Below are positions 48,395 through 59,471 of a stretch of 64,000 nt of DNA, piece by piece. Under the pieces are notes generated by a model, which was given only the letters and a program-made list of their open reading frames with translations, made no database searches and was not told the DNA's origin. Origin of the DNA: Anagrus nilaparvatae (taxonomy: Eukaryota > Arthropoda > Insecta > Hymenoptera > Mymaridae); the NCBI GenBank assembly GCA_022575985.1, contig JAKSXM010000007.1, positions 64,014,501 to 64,078,500 of the forward strand, given 5' to 3'. Position 1 is the stretch's first letter. The number at the start of each line of letters is the position of its first letter. The translations under genes and the position numbers were made by a program.

Positions 48395-50594
48395 TATATG
48401 TGCACTAATTAGGGATCTAATGCCAGAAGATGTTTATATATTGCCGTTTTGAAAGAGTTAAGGCAAGGCTTGACTCTGTTATTATGAGGGATGGAATTCC
48501 AATAGATCGATCCTTGTAGTTGAAAAGACGAGGACCGGATTCAAATTTTTATTATATTGAAACTTGTTATATTATTTCAAATTTCAATTAGCAAGTAGCA
48601 ACTAAAAATACCTTATATCATTATGTACTACAATATTTTGTACAATCTTGTACAATAATCTTACTAAAAGAAAAAAAAAAAAAAAAAAAGTATTACTTGT
48701 ATCCAGATAAACTGTGTTGTAGCAATATAAATGGAGTGTTGTCAAGGCCGGAACTAGTAATGTACGTAGATTTTCAGTGGTACAGTGCCTAACAAAACGT
48801 AGTGAGTAAAGCGATTTGTTCTTATTCCTTTTCAATGGATGTTATCTGGAATTGCCAATTAAGTTTACTGTCTAGTATCACACCTAGACTTTTTACTTCA
48901 TTAAAGAAGTGGATTGTGACCTTTTTACCCAATTCGACCTCAAGATCCAATTTACCCATACGTTCAACAATTGATGATGTGCTGAAAAATATGACTTTTG
49001 TTTTTTTGTGATTAAGGTTCAGAAAGACAGTATCTGCTCACTCTGAGACCTTACGCGCAATGAGTGAAAGATTTTCAGCAGCAAGTAAAGTATCTTCAGG
49101 GTGGATATAAACTTGGAGATCGTCTGCGTATAATAAATGCAGGATCCCATTTGACTGAGCTTTCAGAACACCAAGATTAGTAACAAGGTGTCAGAGATGG
49201 TAATTTTAGAAGCTACTTGGAGTTGTCGATCTTTGAGGTAAGATTGCATTCATATCAAGACTGTCCGTAAAAAATATATACCTATAAGCTTAAATATTAA
49301 TTTGGTGGGTGATATAGTGTCAAAGGCTTTGCTGAAATCAAATTGGAGTAAAAATGTGACTAGTTTATTGCTAGTACCACGTCTGATGTCGTTTGTCAAT
49401 TTTATTAGAGCAGTTTCTGTATTACCGTATCACCTAAATCCTGTTTGAAGTGGATCTAATAATTTATTGGTGTTAAAGTAGTTTATGATTTGATCACGGA
49501 CTAGTTTCTCGAGTACCTTAGACAGAAATCACAAAAGTGCAATCTGTCTAAAGTCAGAAACAGATGATGGTGTTAAGGTATTTTTAATTGTTATCAGAAA
49601 TTACTTTTTCCAGAATGCGGAGAAAACGCCATTCCTCAGGGAATCATTGAATAAATCAACAAATAGTGGGCCTATAGTAGGTAATGACTTAGCTATGATC
49701 CTCTGCGGAATACCTTCATCCCCAGTAGCCTGGGAATTGAAGTGCTGGACAGCCAATTACGTCATTGAGAGTGACTTCAATAAAATTAAAGCCATCATTA
49801 GAGCAGTTAGCAATAATTTCTTCAGCATTTGCAAGGTTTTCTGAGGATAATGAGAAAACACTAGCAAAGTAAGCACTTATGTTATTAGACAAGAAACTAT
49901 GAAGATCACTCTTAGATTTAGGCAATAACCCTAGATGTTTTAACTTTCGCCATATTATGTCCTGGTTACTGTTAAGTGCATCATTTATTTGCTCTTGGTA
50001 AAAGATGTTATGAGCAAGCTCAAACAATTTTTCTATTTGATTCGATAAGGATATAAGTTCTTTTAGAAGTAAAGGGTCCTTAATTCTGACATAGCGTCTT
50101 TCGATTGCCTTGCGTTTGCTGATTAATATGATAAATTATCATTGATCCAGTATGTTTGAGTTTTTTAGGTTTGATGGTTTTGAGAGGTGCTAGGTGATTT
50201 ATTGCTAACTGAAGATTGGAATTGAGGCATTCAAGTGACGGTTTAATGTTAAAAGCTGGAGTATGAAAAGTTATCCATTCACAACCATTTAAGAATTCAT
50301 TTAATGTCATTGAGTTTTATGAAGCTAAAACTATTATTAGGAGCCTTTGGTATAAATAATTTAATTCAAGGGCAATGGCATTGTGACTGGTGTGAAAATG
50401 AGCAACTTTGTTATTAAAGTATAGTATATTGTCATTATTATCCACAAAGATCATTCTTCAGTTCTGTCTCGCCTGGAGAACGATTTGTGGCTCCATGATC
50501 TATGATCTGGAGCGACACCTCAGCCATTTCTCGAATAAATTGACTATCAGCAGTATTTTTAAGAAGGTCAGCATTTAAGTCCCCCATAATATCC
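48395..50594 (-). pseudogene. LINE ORF2 relic: endonuclease end, linker, RT, C-terminus
   Basis: On the minus strand from the copia insertion inwards: the endonuclease motif 'GDLNADLL' (about 50565-50590) with 'IIDHGATNRSPGE'; a linker with 'NHLAPLKTIKPKKLKH' (50150); 'DIIWRKLKHLGLLPKSK' (49920-49965); '[17 protein letters not shown]' (49480-49530); 'QFDFSKAFDTISPTKL' (about 49310-49350); intact 'YADDLQVYIHPEDT' (about 49090-49140); 'VKSLGVILDSKLNWQFQI' (48840-48890); and C-terminal 'YWNSIPHN' (about 48500). Numerous stops and shifts. The order EEP endonuclease then RT is that of Jockey/CR1/I-type LINEs. It is continuous with 55770-55865 across the copia element and related to 31430-33200. 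Confidence 0.85.
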
Positions 50595-50800
50595 TGTCAT
50601 AATATTATAATAGCTACAAGGATTAAGTTCAATAAAGACACATTATTTAATTATCATATAATAGTTTATTCGATAACGAACTAGACTGATTGGTGTAGCA
50701 CACGATACTGAGGTATCGAGGCAGGTGAGCAAAGGAGAGAACTAAGGAGAGATGAGAGGGGATATTATTTGAGATTGATATATATATATATAATATGACA
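50595..50800 (-). repeat. copia 3' LTR
   Basis: 206 bp with TGTCATA at one edge and its complement ending ATATGACA at the other, giving TG...CA termini. Differs from the 5' LTR by C versus G after 'gaactaga', G versus A after 'gatact', and extra TA units near 50780-50790. Confidence 0.95.
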
Positions 50801-50811
50801 GCTTCCCTCAA
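50801..50811 (-). promoter_or_regulatory. Polypurine tract of copia element
   Basis: On the minus strand 'tgagggaagc' directly precedes the 3' LTR, the expected place and composition of the plus-strand primer site. Confidence 0.7.
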
Positions 50812-51179
50812 TGAAAATAATATACATGTTATAGTTTACAAATCATTAAAAATATTACATCTCTTTTTCAATTAGCATTTAAATACAAAAATGAATATAA
50901 TGCTCCTCGAACAACATACCAGCATCCAACATACTTCCATACTTGTTTACAATTTATACATATATACACTTCATTTTAAAATTAATTGTATTAATCAGTC
51001 TTGTTTATTTTATACAAAAATTATTAAAAAAAATTTCTTTAAGTAGATAAATCTTTATTAAATAAATTATTAAAATTAAAATAGTTCTTATCACTCATAT
51101 ATATAAAAATAATTTTTACTTTAAATATTATTTTAACTATCCCTTTTAACTAACACTTTTAGCACTAACATAAAGTTAA

Positions 51180-52946
51180 TTAATCTTTTAAACCAAGTTG
51201 GCGTTGGAACATAGTAAATTTAGGTTTGGCAAGTGATTTGGTTAAGGTATCAGCTAACATTTTATTTGTTGGAACGTAGAGAATCTTGATATCTCTCATC
51301 CTAATACGCTGATTGCAGAAATCTCTTCTTATACGTATATGTTTGGTTCTATTACTAAAATTTCCATTTATGATCCATTTGATGGTAGATTGATTGTCAC
51401 ATCCGATACATATAGGTAGGTTTGACTGTATCTTCAATTCTGTTAAAAGGTTTTTTAAATAAATTGATTCTTGGATACCAGAAGTTAGAGCATAAAGTTC
51501 TGCTTCAGTAGTAGACAAAGCAATAACAGGGTGACGTTTGCAGTTCCAAGAAATTGCTGCTTGACTAAATTTAAACACATATCCATTTACTGACCTGGAA
51601 TCATAAATATCTGCACCATAACTTGAATCAGTGTATCCATATAGAGGAATATTTGATCGCACATAAGTAAGTTTGTAGTTTCTGGTTCCTTTAAGATATC
51701 TTAGAATTCTTTTGATGGCATTCCAGTGACTTGAATCATAATTATTGTTAAATTTACTTATTGAACTTATTACGAAGGCAAGATCTGGTCTTGTACATTG
51801 AAATAAAAACATCAGTGCTCCAACAGCATTTTGATAAGGTATATTAGCTGAGTTGTATGAATCACATTTCTTGTCAGCAGGTTTTAATACATTTCCAGTT
51901 TCCATGGGTGTGGCGACAGGTTTGCAATCTGACATATTGAATGACTTTAAAATGGAGTCTATATATTCTGCTTGATGGAGTTGAATAATTCCATTTTTTC
52001 TGTCTCGAACAACATTTATACCAAAACATTTTTTTACATCACCCAGGTCCTTCATGGAAAAAGTTGAGAATAATTCTTGCTTGACAAAACTTGAAACTTG
52101 TTTCCAGTTGGTGAAGACTATTAGATCATCTACAAACACAGTTAAAATAAAAAATTTATTACCTTTAATGTGATGGTAGACACATTGGTCAACTTTTGAC
52201 TGAACCAAACCAATTTGTTTTAGCCTTTTGTCTAACTTGTGATTCCACGTTTTGCTGCCTTGTTTTAAGCCATAAAGGGCTTTATTTAACTTGTAGACCA
52301 TGTTCTCTTGACCTTGTATGACATAGCCTTGAGGTTGCTTGATATAAATTTCTTCCTCTAATTCCTCTTGTAGAAAAGCGGAGTCCACATCGTAATGGTA
52401 GATGTCAAGATCCTTTTTTGCCGCAAAAGCAAATAATAATCTTATGGTAGACAACCTAACCACAGGTGAAAAGGTATCGGTGTAATCAATGCCCTCTACC
52501 TGTGAAAAACCTTGGGCAACCAAACGAGCTTTATACTTTACTTGACCATTTTCACCTATCTTCTTCTTGAATACCCATTTGCAACCAATGATCTTCCTTC
52601 CAAGTGGAGGCTTACATAAAATCCATGTTTTATTCTTGATGATAGATTTGATCTCTTCATCCATAGCCAAACGCCATTTTGAGGCTTCAGGACTCTTCAT
52701 AGCTTGTAAAAAACTTAAAGGTTCATTATTATTGACTATTGCAGAATAACTTACACATTTTTGTTTATCATCTAGAGCAATTGCGGAAAAACTTGTAACA
52801 TGGTCAACATCAGGTCTGAGTTTGGCAGGTAAAGATCTTACTCGATTAGAGGTTCTACGTAGAGGTTCAAGATTTTCTTGCTTCTTAACTTTATCCTTTT
52901 TTATCTTACTCTGTTTTGAGTTTGCCTGTTGCTGAATCTCTTGACC
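51180..52946 (-). CDS. pol: copia reverse transcriptase and RNase H
   Basis: The open frame 51180-52700 (506 residues from an internal ATG) is in frame with the integrase frame upstream; only a TAA at 52947-52949 separates them, with 82 open codons between that stop and the ATG. Numbered from that ATG: 'KARLVAQGFSQ' (58-67), catalytic motif A 'DVDSAFL' (104-110), 'ALYGLKQ' (141-147), catalytic 'FVDD' (189-192), RNase H signatures 'YTDSSYGAD' (356-364), 'STTEAEL' (396-402), 'CDNQST' (434-439) and 'RTKHIRIRRDF' (451-461). All key RT and RNase H residues seem present. It copies the element RNA into DNA in the particle. Confidence 0.95.
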   Translation of the reverse strand, partial: GQEIQQQANSKQSKIKKDKVKKQENLEPLRRTSNRVRSLPAKLRPDVDHVTSFSAIALDDKQKCVSYSAIVNNNEPLSFLQAMKSPEASKWRLAMDEEIKSIIKNKTWILCKPPLGRKIIGCKWVFKKKIGENGQVKYKARLVAQGFSQVEGIDYTDTFSPVVRLSTIRLLFAFAAKKDLDIYHYDVDSAFLQEELEEEIYIKQPQGYVIQGQENMVYKLNKALYGLKQGSKTWNHKLDKRLKQIGLVQSKVDQCVYHHIKGNKFFILTVFVDDLIVFTNWKQVSSFVKQELFSTFSMKDLGDVKKCFGINVVRDRKNGIIQLHQAEYIDSILKSFNMSDCKPVATPMETGNVLKPADKKCDSYNSANIPYQNAVGALMFLFQCTRPDLAFVISSISKFNNNYDSSHWNAIKRILRYLKGTRNYKLTYVRSNIPLYGYTDSSYGADIYDSRSVNGYVFKFSQAAISWNCKRHPVIALSTTEAELYALTSGIQESIYLKNLLTELKIQSNLPICIGCDNQSTIKWIINGNFSNRTKHIRIRRDFCNQRIRMRDIKILYVPTNKMLADTLTKSLAKPKFTMFQRQLGLKD

Positions 52947-54044
52947 TTATAAATTATTTTCTTGTAAAAATTTTAGATCCACATCTTTTTCAGTACCAGA
53001 ACTTTCTTTTTCGACTTCATGAAAAATATTTTCTAATATAGTTTCATTATTTTCATCTGTAAAATAATCATCTTCTGAGTCAGAAATTTTTTCTTTTACA
53101 TCTTGAACGCTCTCTTCATCTGCTTGGTCAAGAGGTAAATACACACTTGCTGGTTTAAAAGGAAATAAATTTTCCATAAATTTTACATGCACATTTTCTA
53201 CAATCTCTTTTTTAACACTGTTCCACAAACGATATGCTTTTCTTACTGTAGAATATCCAACCATAATATAATGATCTGACCTTGATCCCATAATTGGAAT
53301 GGAACGACCTTGAATCAATGAACCAGCCATACACCCAAACACTCTTAAGTGTGAAATGTCAGGTTTTTTACCTGTCCATACCTCTTCTGGAGTCTTCATG
53401 TCGAGACAACGCTTTGGGCTTCTATTCTGTAAATACGCTGCTGTGGCAAAAGCTTCTGCCCAAAATCTAGCTGGTAGACCAGCGTTGAGTGACATACATC
53501 TAGCTTTTTCTTTTATGACACGATTGATTCTCTCTGCTCGACCATTTTGCGCAGGATTATGAGGGACAGTCAATTCATGCCTGATGCCTGCTTTTCGTAA
53601 AAAACTTATTAAATTTTTATTTATGTACTCACGACCATTATCACTTCTTATACTTTTAACTTTGCTTCCGGTCTGAGTTTCCATGGCAACAATGAACTGC
53701 TTAAAGGCCTCTGCTACATCGCTTTTTCTTTTTAAAAATTCTAGATGGCATCTTCTTGAATAATCATCCAAGAAGGTTAAATAATATTGAGCTCCGCCAT
53801 GTGAAAGAACGTCCATCTTACCCAGATCTGTATGTACTAAATCTAATTTTGCCTCTGCTCTACTATTTGATGGTTTGAAGGGCTTTCTGCAGGCTTTACC
53901 ATCGACACAAGCTACACATTCCAGTAAACGATCCTTTGATTTAAGACAAATACCTCTTGCTGCTCCGTTTGCTAAATTTCTTATATATGCTTCGTTTAAA
54001 TGACCTAACCTCATATGCCATAAATTGATATCCTTGGTATTCAT
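52947..54044 (-). CDS. pol: copia pre-integrase and integrase
   Basis: 365 residues. The N-terminal zinc-binding HHCC pattern uses H10, H15, C43 and C46 ('HMRLGH', 'CVAC'). The DDE core has D73 ('HTDLG'), D135 ('SDNGREY') and E171 ('AERINR'), giving the D-D-35-E spacing. The C-terminal region is acidic ('SDSEDDYFTDENNE'). The ATG at the start overlaps the TGA of the upstream frame by 4 nt (ATGA), a -1 relation. The frame ends at a TAA where copia polyproteins normally continue into RT, so this stop is probably a mutation. Confidence 0.95.
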   Translation of the reverse strand: MNTKDINLWHMRLGHLNEAYIRNLANGAARGICLKSKDRLLECVACVDGKACRKPFKPSNSRAEAKLDLVHTDLGKMDVLSHGGAQYYLTFLDDYSRRCHLEFLKRKSDVAEAFKQFIVAMETQTGSKVKSIRSDNGREYINKNLISFLRKAGIRHELTVPHNPAQNGRAERINRVIKEKARCMSLNAGLPARFWAEAFATAAYLQNRSPKRCLDMKTPEEVWTGKKPDISHLRVFGCMAGSLIQGRSIPIMGSRSDHYIMVGYSTVRKAYRLWNSVKKEIVENVHVKFMENLFPFKPASVYLPLDQADEESVQDVKEKISDSEDDYFTDENNETILENIFHEVEKESSGTEKDVDLKFLQENNL

Positions 54045-55432
54045 TTTTCAAGAGGATTGGAATGAACAGAATTCGTTGACTGGACAGCTTTCATAGCGTT
54101 GACATTATTGATAGACTCACTATAACATGACATTACATTATTAGACATACTATAATTACTACTTATTGAATATAAACCATGATTATTTTCGCTTGCAATT
54201 AACATAACATTGCCTTTTGTATCAGTTAGAAGGCACTCATTTTGTTTAATAATTACATGACATTTATTTTTTAAGATACAACGAACTGATAAAAGATTAG
54301 TCGCTATGTGTGGAACATACAAAATACCTTCAAGAAGCAACTTTTTATTTGTAACTGTCTTTAAAAAAATTTCACCCTCACCAGAGACATGTAGTCTATT
54401 TTTATTGGCAACTAATATATAATTAACGCTCGATTTTCTAAGATTTTTAAATAAAAGTTTGTTTCCACACATATGACGACTAGCGCCAGAATCTACAATG
54501 CAATCATTCATATTATTATTAGCATTATAATCGGTAGCTATATAACTTACATATGCGCACGCAATGTTTGCTCTTTCATTACCGCCTTCTTCTTCGTCAT
54601 CGTCGTAATTATTAAAATCATTTATATTACCATGTTCTTGCGCTTGCGCGATAAACGACCTGTTGTTTCCGTGGTTTAGTCTACAATCACGTGCTAAGTG
54701 TCCATACTTGTTGCACCGGAAGCATTGGCTCCTCTGAGCTGAAACTCCCCTCCGATTATTATTTCGGGACCTTGAAAAACCACCTCTTCTTACATAACCG
54801 CGACCTCGTGGTGCCTTCGAATAATAGCTTTGCACGCCAGTTAATTCGCCTGAACCTAAATCAGAATCAATTTTTACTTCCTGCAAAATTTTTTGTTTTA
54901 CCAAATCTGATGTTATTTCTGCATTCGATCCACCAATAGCCATTGATAAAGTTTCATATTTTTTAGGTAGACCAGCAAGCATAAGTGCGCCAATAGCTAC
55001 ATCCGGCATTACCACCCCCAAGCCTATATCGTTGATTTGATTGCTCGTTTTCATTATGGTGTCGATATACTCCTCAACCGATACGCAGTCATCTAATTTT
55101 GTAGTAACTAGATTTATAAGTAATCTTACTAGACCGGAATAGCCGCCATCTTCAAATGCGCTCTTTAAAGCATCCCATGCCGCCTTCGCTGAATTTTTCT
55201 TTTCAATTATTGACAGAATATTGTCATGGCATGCCAATTCAATTATAGCTTGAACTTTAGTTAACTTCGCAGGATCTTTAGAAATTTCTCCAGGAGTCCC
55301 ATCTGCTTTGTTAGGCACTTCAATAGTGCACCATAAGTCCTGGTGCTTGAGATACGCTCGCATTTTAATGCTCCAAGGCCTATAATTCTCTCTTCCTTTC
55401 AGGAGCGGCAATGATGGTAGTTGAGAAGACAT
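54041..55432 (-). CDS. gag: copia Gag and protease
   Basis: 463 residues from an ATG 137 bp inside the 5' LTR. Gag N-terminus 'LPLLKGRENYRPWSIKMRAY' is the usual copia opening (retrotran_gag type) with 'AKAAWDALKSAFE' and 'LMLAGLPKKYE' following. An Arg/Gly-rich stretch leads to a CCHC zinc knuckle at residues 237-250 ('CFRCNKYGHLARDC'). An acidic linker (275-285) and the aspartic protease active site 'DSGAS' (314-318) follow. It packages element RNA and processes the polyprotein. The frame ends with TGA overlapping the integrase ATG; whether that is a mutation or a real expression device is open. Confidence 0.95.
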   Translation of the reverse strand: MSSQLPSLPLLKGRENYRPWSIKMRAYLKHQDLWCTIEVPNKADGTPGEISKDPAKLTKVQAIIELACHDNILSIIEKKNSAKAAWDALKSAFEDGGYSGLVRLLINLVTTKLDDCVSVEEYIDTIMKTSNQINDIGLGVVMPDVAIGALMLAGLPKKYETLSMAIGGSNAEITSDLVKQKILQEVKIDSDLGSGELTGVQSYYSKAPRGRGYVRRGGFSRSRNNNRRGVSAQRSQCFRCNKYGHLARDCRLNHGNNRSFIAQAQEHGNINDFNNYDDDEEEGGNERANIACAYVSYIATDYNANNNMNDCIVDSGASRHMCGNKLLFKNLRKSSVNYILVANKNRLHVSGEGEIFLKTVTNKKLLLEGILYVPHIATNLLSVRCILKNKCHVIIKQNECLLTDTKGNVMLIASENNHGLYSISSNYSMSNNVMSCYSESINNVNAMKAVQSTNSVHSNPLEK

Positions 55433-55556
55433 TTTTTCAAAAAAATAACGAGCACGCTACACCTTTAATAGATTTTAATCACTTGTAACATATTTTAATT
55501 ATCAAAATTTTTATCACTTTTTGCCAATATTCTAACTAAAAAAACACAATTTATGA

Positions 55557-55569
55557 GGGCCACATAACC
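55557..55569 (-). promoter_or_regulatory. Primer-binding-site-like sequence of copia element
   Basis: Directly inside the 5' LTR, the minus strand reads ggttatgtggccc. Apart from one extra base it resembles the copia-type site complementary to the anticodon region of initiator tRNA-Met, where a half-tRNA is used as primer. Confidence 0.6.
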
Positions 55570-55769
55570 TGTCATAATATTATAATAGCTACAAGGATTA
55601 AGTTCAATAAAGACACATTATTTAATTATCATATAATAGTTTATTCGATAACGAACTAGAGTGATTGGTGTAGCACACGATACTAAGGTATCGAGGCAGG
55701 TGAGCAAAGGAGAGAACTAAGGAGAGATGAGAGGGGATATTATTTGAGATTGATATATATAATATGACA
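55570..55769 (-). repeat. copia 5' LTR
   Basis: 200 bp, same TGTCATA...ATATGACA borders as the 3' LTR. Acts as promoter and RNA start for the element; a TATA-rich run lies near its outer edge, but no start site can be pinpointed. Confidence 0.95.
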
Positions 55770-55865
55770 TAACCTTATGACTAAACAGTGAGCAAAATTC
55801 ACGTAAGTTGTCAAAAAAGTCAGAGTCTTCAGTAAATGATATTGTTACGGCTAGTAACAAAATTC
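55770..55865 (-). pseudogene. LINE endonuclease fragment upstream of copia insertion
   Basis: Minus-strand translation gives 'VTISFTEDSDFFDNLREF' and 'CSLFSHKV', which in LINE endonucleases immediately precedes the GDLN motif. That motif is on the other side of the copia element at 50594, so the LINE was continuous before insertion. Confidence 0.65.
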
Positions 55866-56165
55866 CGTATTTCTTGTTTCCTTATTTTGGAAACTTGCAT
55901 CGAGCTTCCAACCAAACTTAAAATATATAGAATAATGATTTAACTTTTGTATTTCTTTTTCTTCCCTATTAATTTTAATTATTATTGATCTTCCAAATTC
56001 TCGTGCATTAACTTTTGCTTTATTGGTACAATAAATGTTTGATTTATCGGCCTCCTTTTTGTTAAAAACCCCTACCTTTATGTAAATTTCCCTCGTTATT
56101 ATAAAACCGTTCGTTGCGCTCATTTCTCTCTCATTCCGTGGTCGGCAGTCGAGCTCGTAAGTCAA
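55851..56165 (-). other. Unrecognised open frame of 104 residues
   Basis: Open frame with a slightly higher GC content than its surroundings, rich in Arg, Glu, Lys and Asn. It lies upstream of the LINE endonuclease fragment but does not show endonuclease motifs. It may be non-coding, an older insertion, or LINE 5' sequence in a decayed form. Confidence 0.25.
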
Positions 56166-59100
56166 TTCAAATCAAACACCGCCCAGCGTGTTAAACCTAA
56201 TTCAAATTCAAGTAAAATCAGTCAATTTCATTAAATATTTTTATTTCTATTATTTAAACGTAATTAATTTATACAGTCCGATAAAAAACAAATTAATTTT
56301 TGTATTATAACTATTCAAGTGATTTTAATAATTAACTTTGTTTATTTTAATCAAGCATGATTCATTAAATTACCTAAAACCGAATTTTCTTACATTTCCC
56401 AAATAATCTATGCAAAATATTACAGATATTTTAGGAGGCTTGTAGACAAGACAGGCTAATATTGAAGGAATATTATCAGCCCATACTTTTCATATAATAT
56501 ATTCGAGTTTGAGAGGTTTTCCGGGGCACTCAGTCTTGGATTCAGCAAAAATTTGTATTCTTAATGTGTTACGAACATATAAAACGACTCCCCTACATTC
56601 AGTGTTTCTATACATAATCCATAAATTTAAATTAATAATTAATAATTAATGAGGTTTGTCAGTTGGTAAAATTTTGGAAAATGTAAAAAATATGTCAAAC
56701 TATGCAAATAAATTATGATGTTCTAGACAAAGTTTCATCATGAAATCTAGAATTATTCAGTAATATGGCCTTGTTAACAAGAGTAGATGTCGTATTGTAG
56801 ATGTCGATTTTATATTCAAATTGCTATGATTATAATTTAAGTTTATATTGCAGCTGTTATCCATTTTGATATTATGTAAATTTTTTTTCATTGTTATTAT
56901 ATTTTATATTAAATAATAATTTTTGTTATTTGTTTACAACTAAGTCAATTGACTTAATTACAAATTGATTCTAAACTTTTGTCTATGTATGAAATAATTC
57001 ATAAATTGAATTAGAATGTTTTAGTTTTTAATTAAACTGTAAAGTATTGTACATTATTTTACATATACACAATTTAATTTATTTTTTTAATATTAATTAT
57101 GTAAAAATAATTATTGTAGTTTTGATAAGGTTGACATGGTTCGACGAAAAGTTAATCAAATAAAATACAACATCATAATTTACTTGGATAGATCGATATA
57201 TTTTTTACCTGTCATAAAATTTATAATTTCGACATTTTAACTTGAAAATGACAATTCAAGTACTTAATTTGTATCTTATTCTGAAAAACGTATACAATCT
57301 CAGTGCCTGCGGCAACCATGTATTGTAAGATATCGTAAAATAATATTTCTGTAATAATAATTCGTATAATATAATGCAATAAATTTGTACAATAAGAGAT
57401 AAAATACGAGGTAATACGTTTATATTTATTGTAAAAAATATTTAAAAATAAAAATTTGATTAAAATTTTATCTTTTACTCCAAATAATAAAAACAAAATC
57501 TTTATAATAATAATCTCTATAATTCTAATAATCGAAATTTGTACAAATTCGTAATATGAATTATTTTATAAAAAAGGAATTTTCATATATGTAAAAAATT
57601 TTTTTTCAAATTTTTAAGTATAACTAAATTTTTATAATAAATATTATTAAATCTGTACATAAATCCATCAAAATAATCCAATTTTTGTTTTTAAATTAAT
57701 TTTCTCATATAAGATTTACATAGGATCAGCAAGATAACGTACGCTTACTACAAAATTTTCTTTGCGTAGGCTAATTACAACATAATGCAGTTAATCTTAT
57801 CACTTGATATAATTAATCACATGTCACTTATAAATTTTGCAATTCATTTTTATCATATCTCTTTCAAAAAGTCTATTAAAACAAAAATACCTAAAACCTT
57901 TGAAAACAAAACTTTTTATTTATTACATTGAAAAAAAGCTAAAATTTTTATTTATATTTATATGTCTTATGATTTTAAAGATTTTTTAATTGATTTATAA
58001 TAAAGTTTTTAATACAAAAAATTAATTAAATTAAATTAATCATTTTTTAGCCTTCTAGTAAAGAATTTTTTAAAAATTAATTTTTGGTCAAATTTTCATT
58101 TGATCACGTGCGCTAAAGGAAATTTAAAACTTATAAAATCAAGAAAATTATTTTTTTAGTTATATTTTCGAGAAAAAAATTTTTTGGGTCCGATTTAAAA
58201 ATATGACCATAAAAGTCATGTAAATGTTAGAAATATCTGTGCAAATAAAATTTTTGCATACGAGCAGATGCATTAACCCAGCAAGTATTTTATAAAATTA
58301 CTGTCATTTTTTATTACCGGGTATTTAGATGTCAATTTTTAGAACATCAAATTCCAAATATCATTTAATCACTCCTGAGTACAGGCACCTGTATTTAAAA
58401 TCGGATTCTGCAGAAAAATTGAAGACTGAATACAATTTTGAAAAAACTTTTTAGGTCCTATATTACCTTTTTAGGGACGAGTCAGGGCATGTAGGGAAAA
58501 ATATTATTCAGAATTCGAAAATCAGGTTAAAATTACCGAATTATATCTTTCTAGATTTTTGAGTATAATCAACCTTTTTGGGCCCTTCTTTTAAAAATTC
58601 ATCGTTTTTTGTATTAAATTTTTCGCAAAATTTGTGGCTTTCGTTAGATTTTTGCCCTAGTACTAGTCTAAATCCTCGTTTATAATTAAATTAGATCTGC
58701 TCATATACAAATAATTTTGTTAAAAAAGGTTGCTCTTAAAAAATATTAAAAGTCATTTCCTTTTTTTTACTCTATGCATAAAATAAATGAAATTTCTTGG
58801 ATATTTGTTTAAAGTATACATGAATGTTTACTTTGTTCTATTTTTTTTTTTAACATGTCAACATGTACATACAAACCATAAGTATATGAATATTTATAAA
58901 AAATGTTAACTTTCAACCATGAAATATACAACTATTATAATGATAGGTTCTTTTATTTTTACTCCTTTTAATTTAAATAAGAAAATTTTCATAATATTAT
59001 ATATATAATAAGCGACCTGAATAAAGAAATTATTATAATTTTCTAAGAAATATAAGTACTACATGTTAAAAAGTATTCTACAGTACTAATACTTCTACTA

Positions 59101-59234
59101 CTACTACTAATACTTACGTAATGATAGTAGTTTATTAAAGTAAAGTGTAAAATATATTTGTCTGTAAAACATTAAACTGTATTACATTATTATTAAAATA
59201 TTAAATGCATTATATAAACTTTTAAATAATTCAT
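56166..59234. other. AT-rich stretch, no gene seen
   Basis: No coding or RNA feature was recognised; a short run of CTA units occurs at 59095-59110. Confidence 0.5.
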
Positions 59235-59471
59235 GCACGCAAAAAAAAGAATAGTAAAATTAACCTCAAAGAATTTAGTAGACACAAATTAATGAATGTT
59301 GGTAAATATAACCAAAAAATTAGTAAATTTCACTAAAAAAATTGAGGTTTTAGTTTTATAAACAAATTTTTTTAGTAAATTTTACTAAAAATTTATAGTG
59401 ACTTTTAACCACACTGAACTTAGTAAACAAAATCGTTATTTTGGTTATATTTACTAATTTTTTATATGCGT
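59235..59471. mobile_element. ~240-bp MITE-like element with CACGC ends
   Basis: The left end cacgcaaaaaaaagaatagt and the right end's reverse complement (cacgcatataaaaaattagt) pair over about 30 bp, continuing into 'taaccaaaa' type words. The interior has mirrored 'ttagtaaattt' motifs. TG occurs on both outer sides, so a 2-bp duplication is possible. Confidence 0.5.

Larger units (their letters stand above)
50595..55769 (-). mobile_element. Ty1/copia LTR retrotransposon, nearly intact
   Basis: A minus-strand element with LTRs at both ends, PBS-like and polypurine sites inside them, and gag, protease, integrase, RT and RNase H in the copia order. Integrase preceding RT distinguishes copia from gypsy. 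LTRs differ by two substitutions and a TA-repeat length change, indicating a young insertion. It sits in the endonuclease region of an older LINE. Flanking 5-mers are tatcc and taacc, one mismatch from a 5-bp target duplication. Confidence 0.95.

Noticed and set aside
52567..53562. Plus-strand frames within copia pol
   Set aside because: Shadows of the integrase and RT frames.
54473..54939. Plus-strand frames within the copia gag region
   Set aside because: They are shadows of the minus-strand gag-protease frame, which has clear domains.
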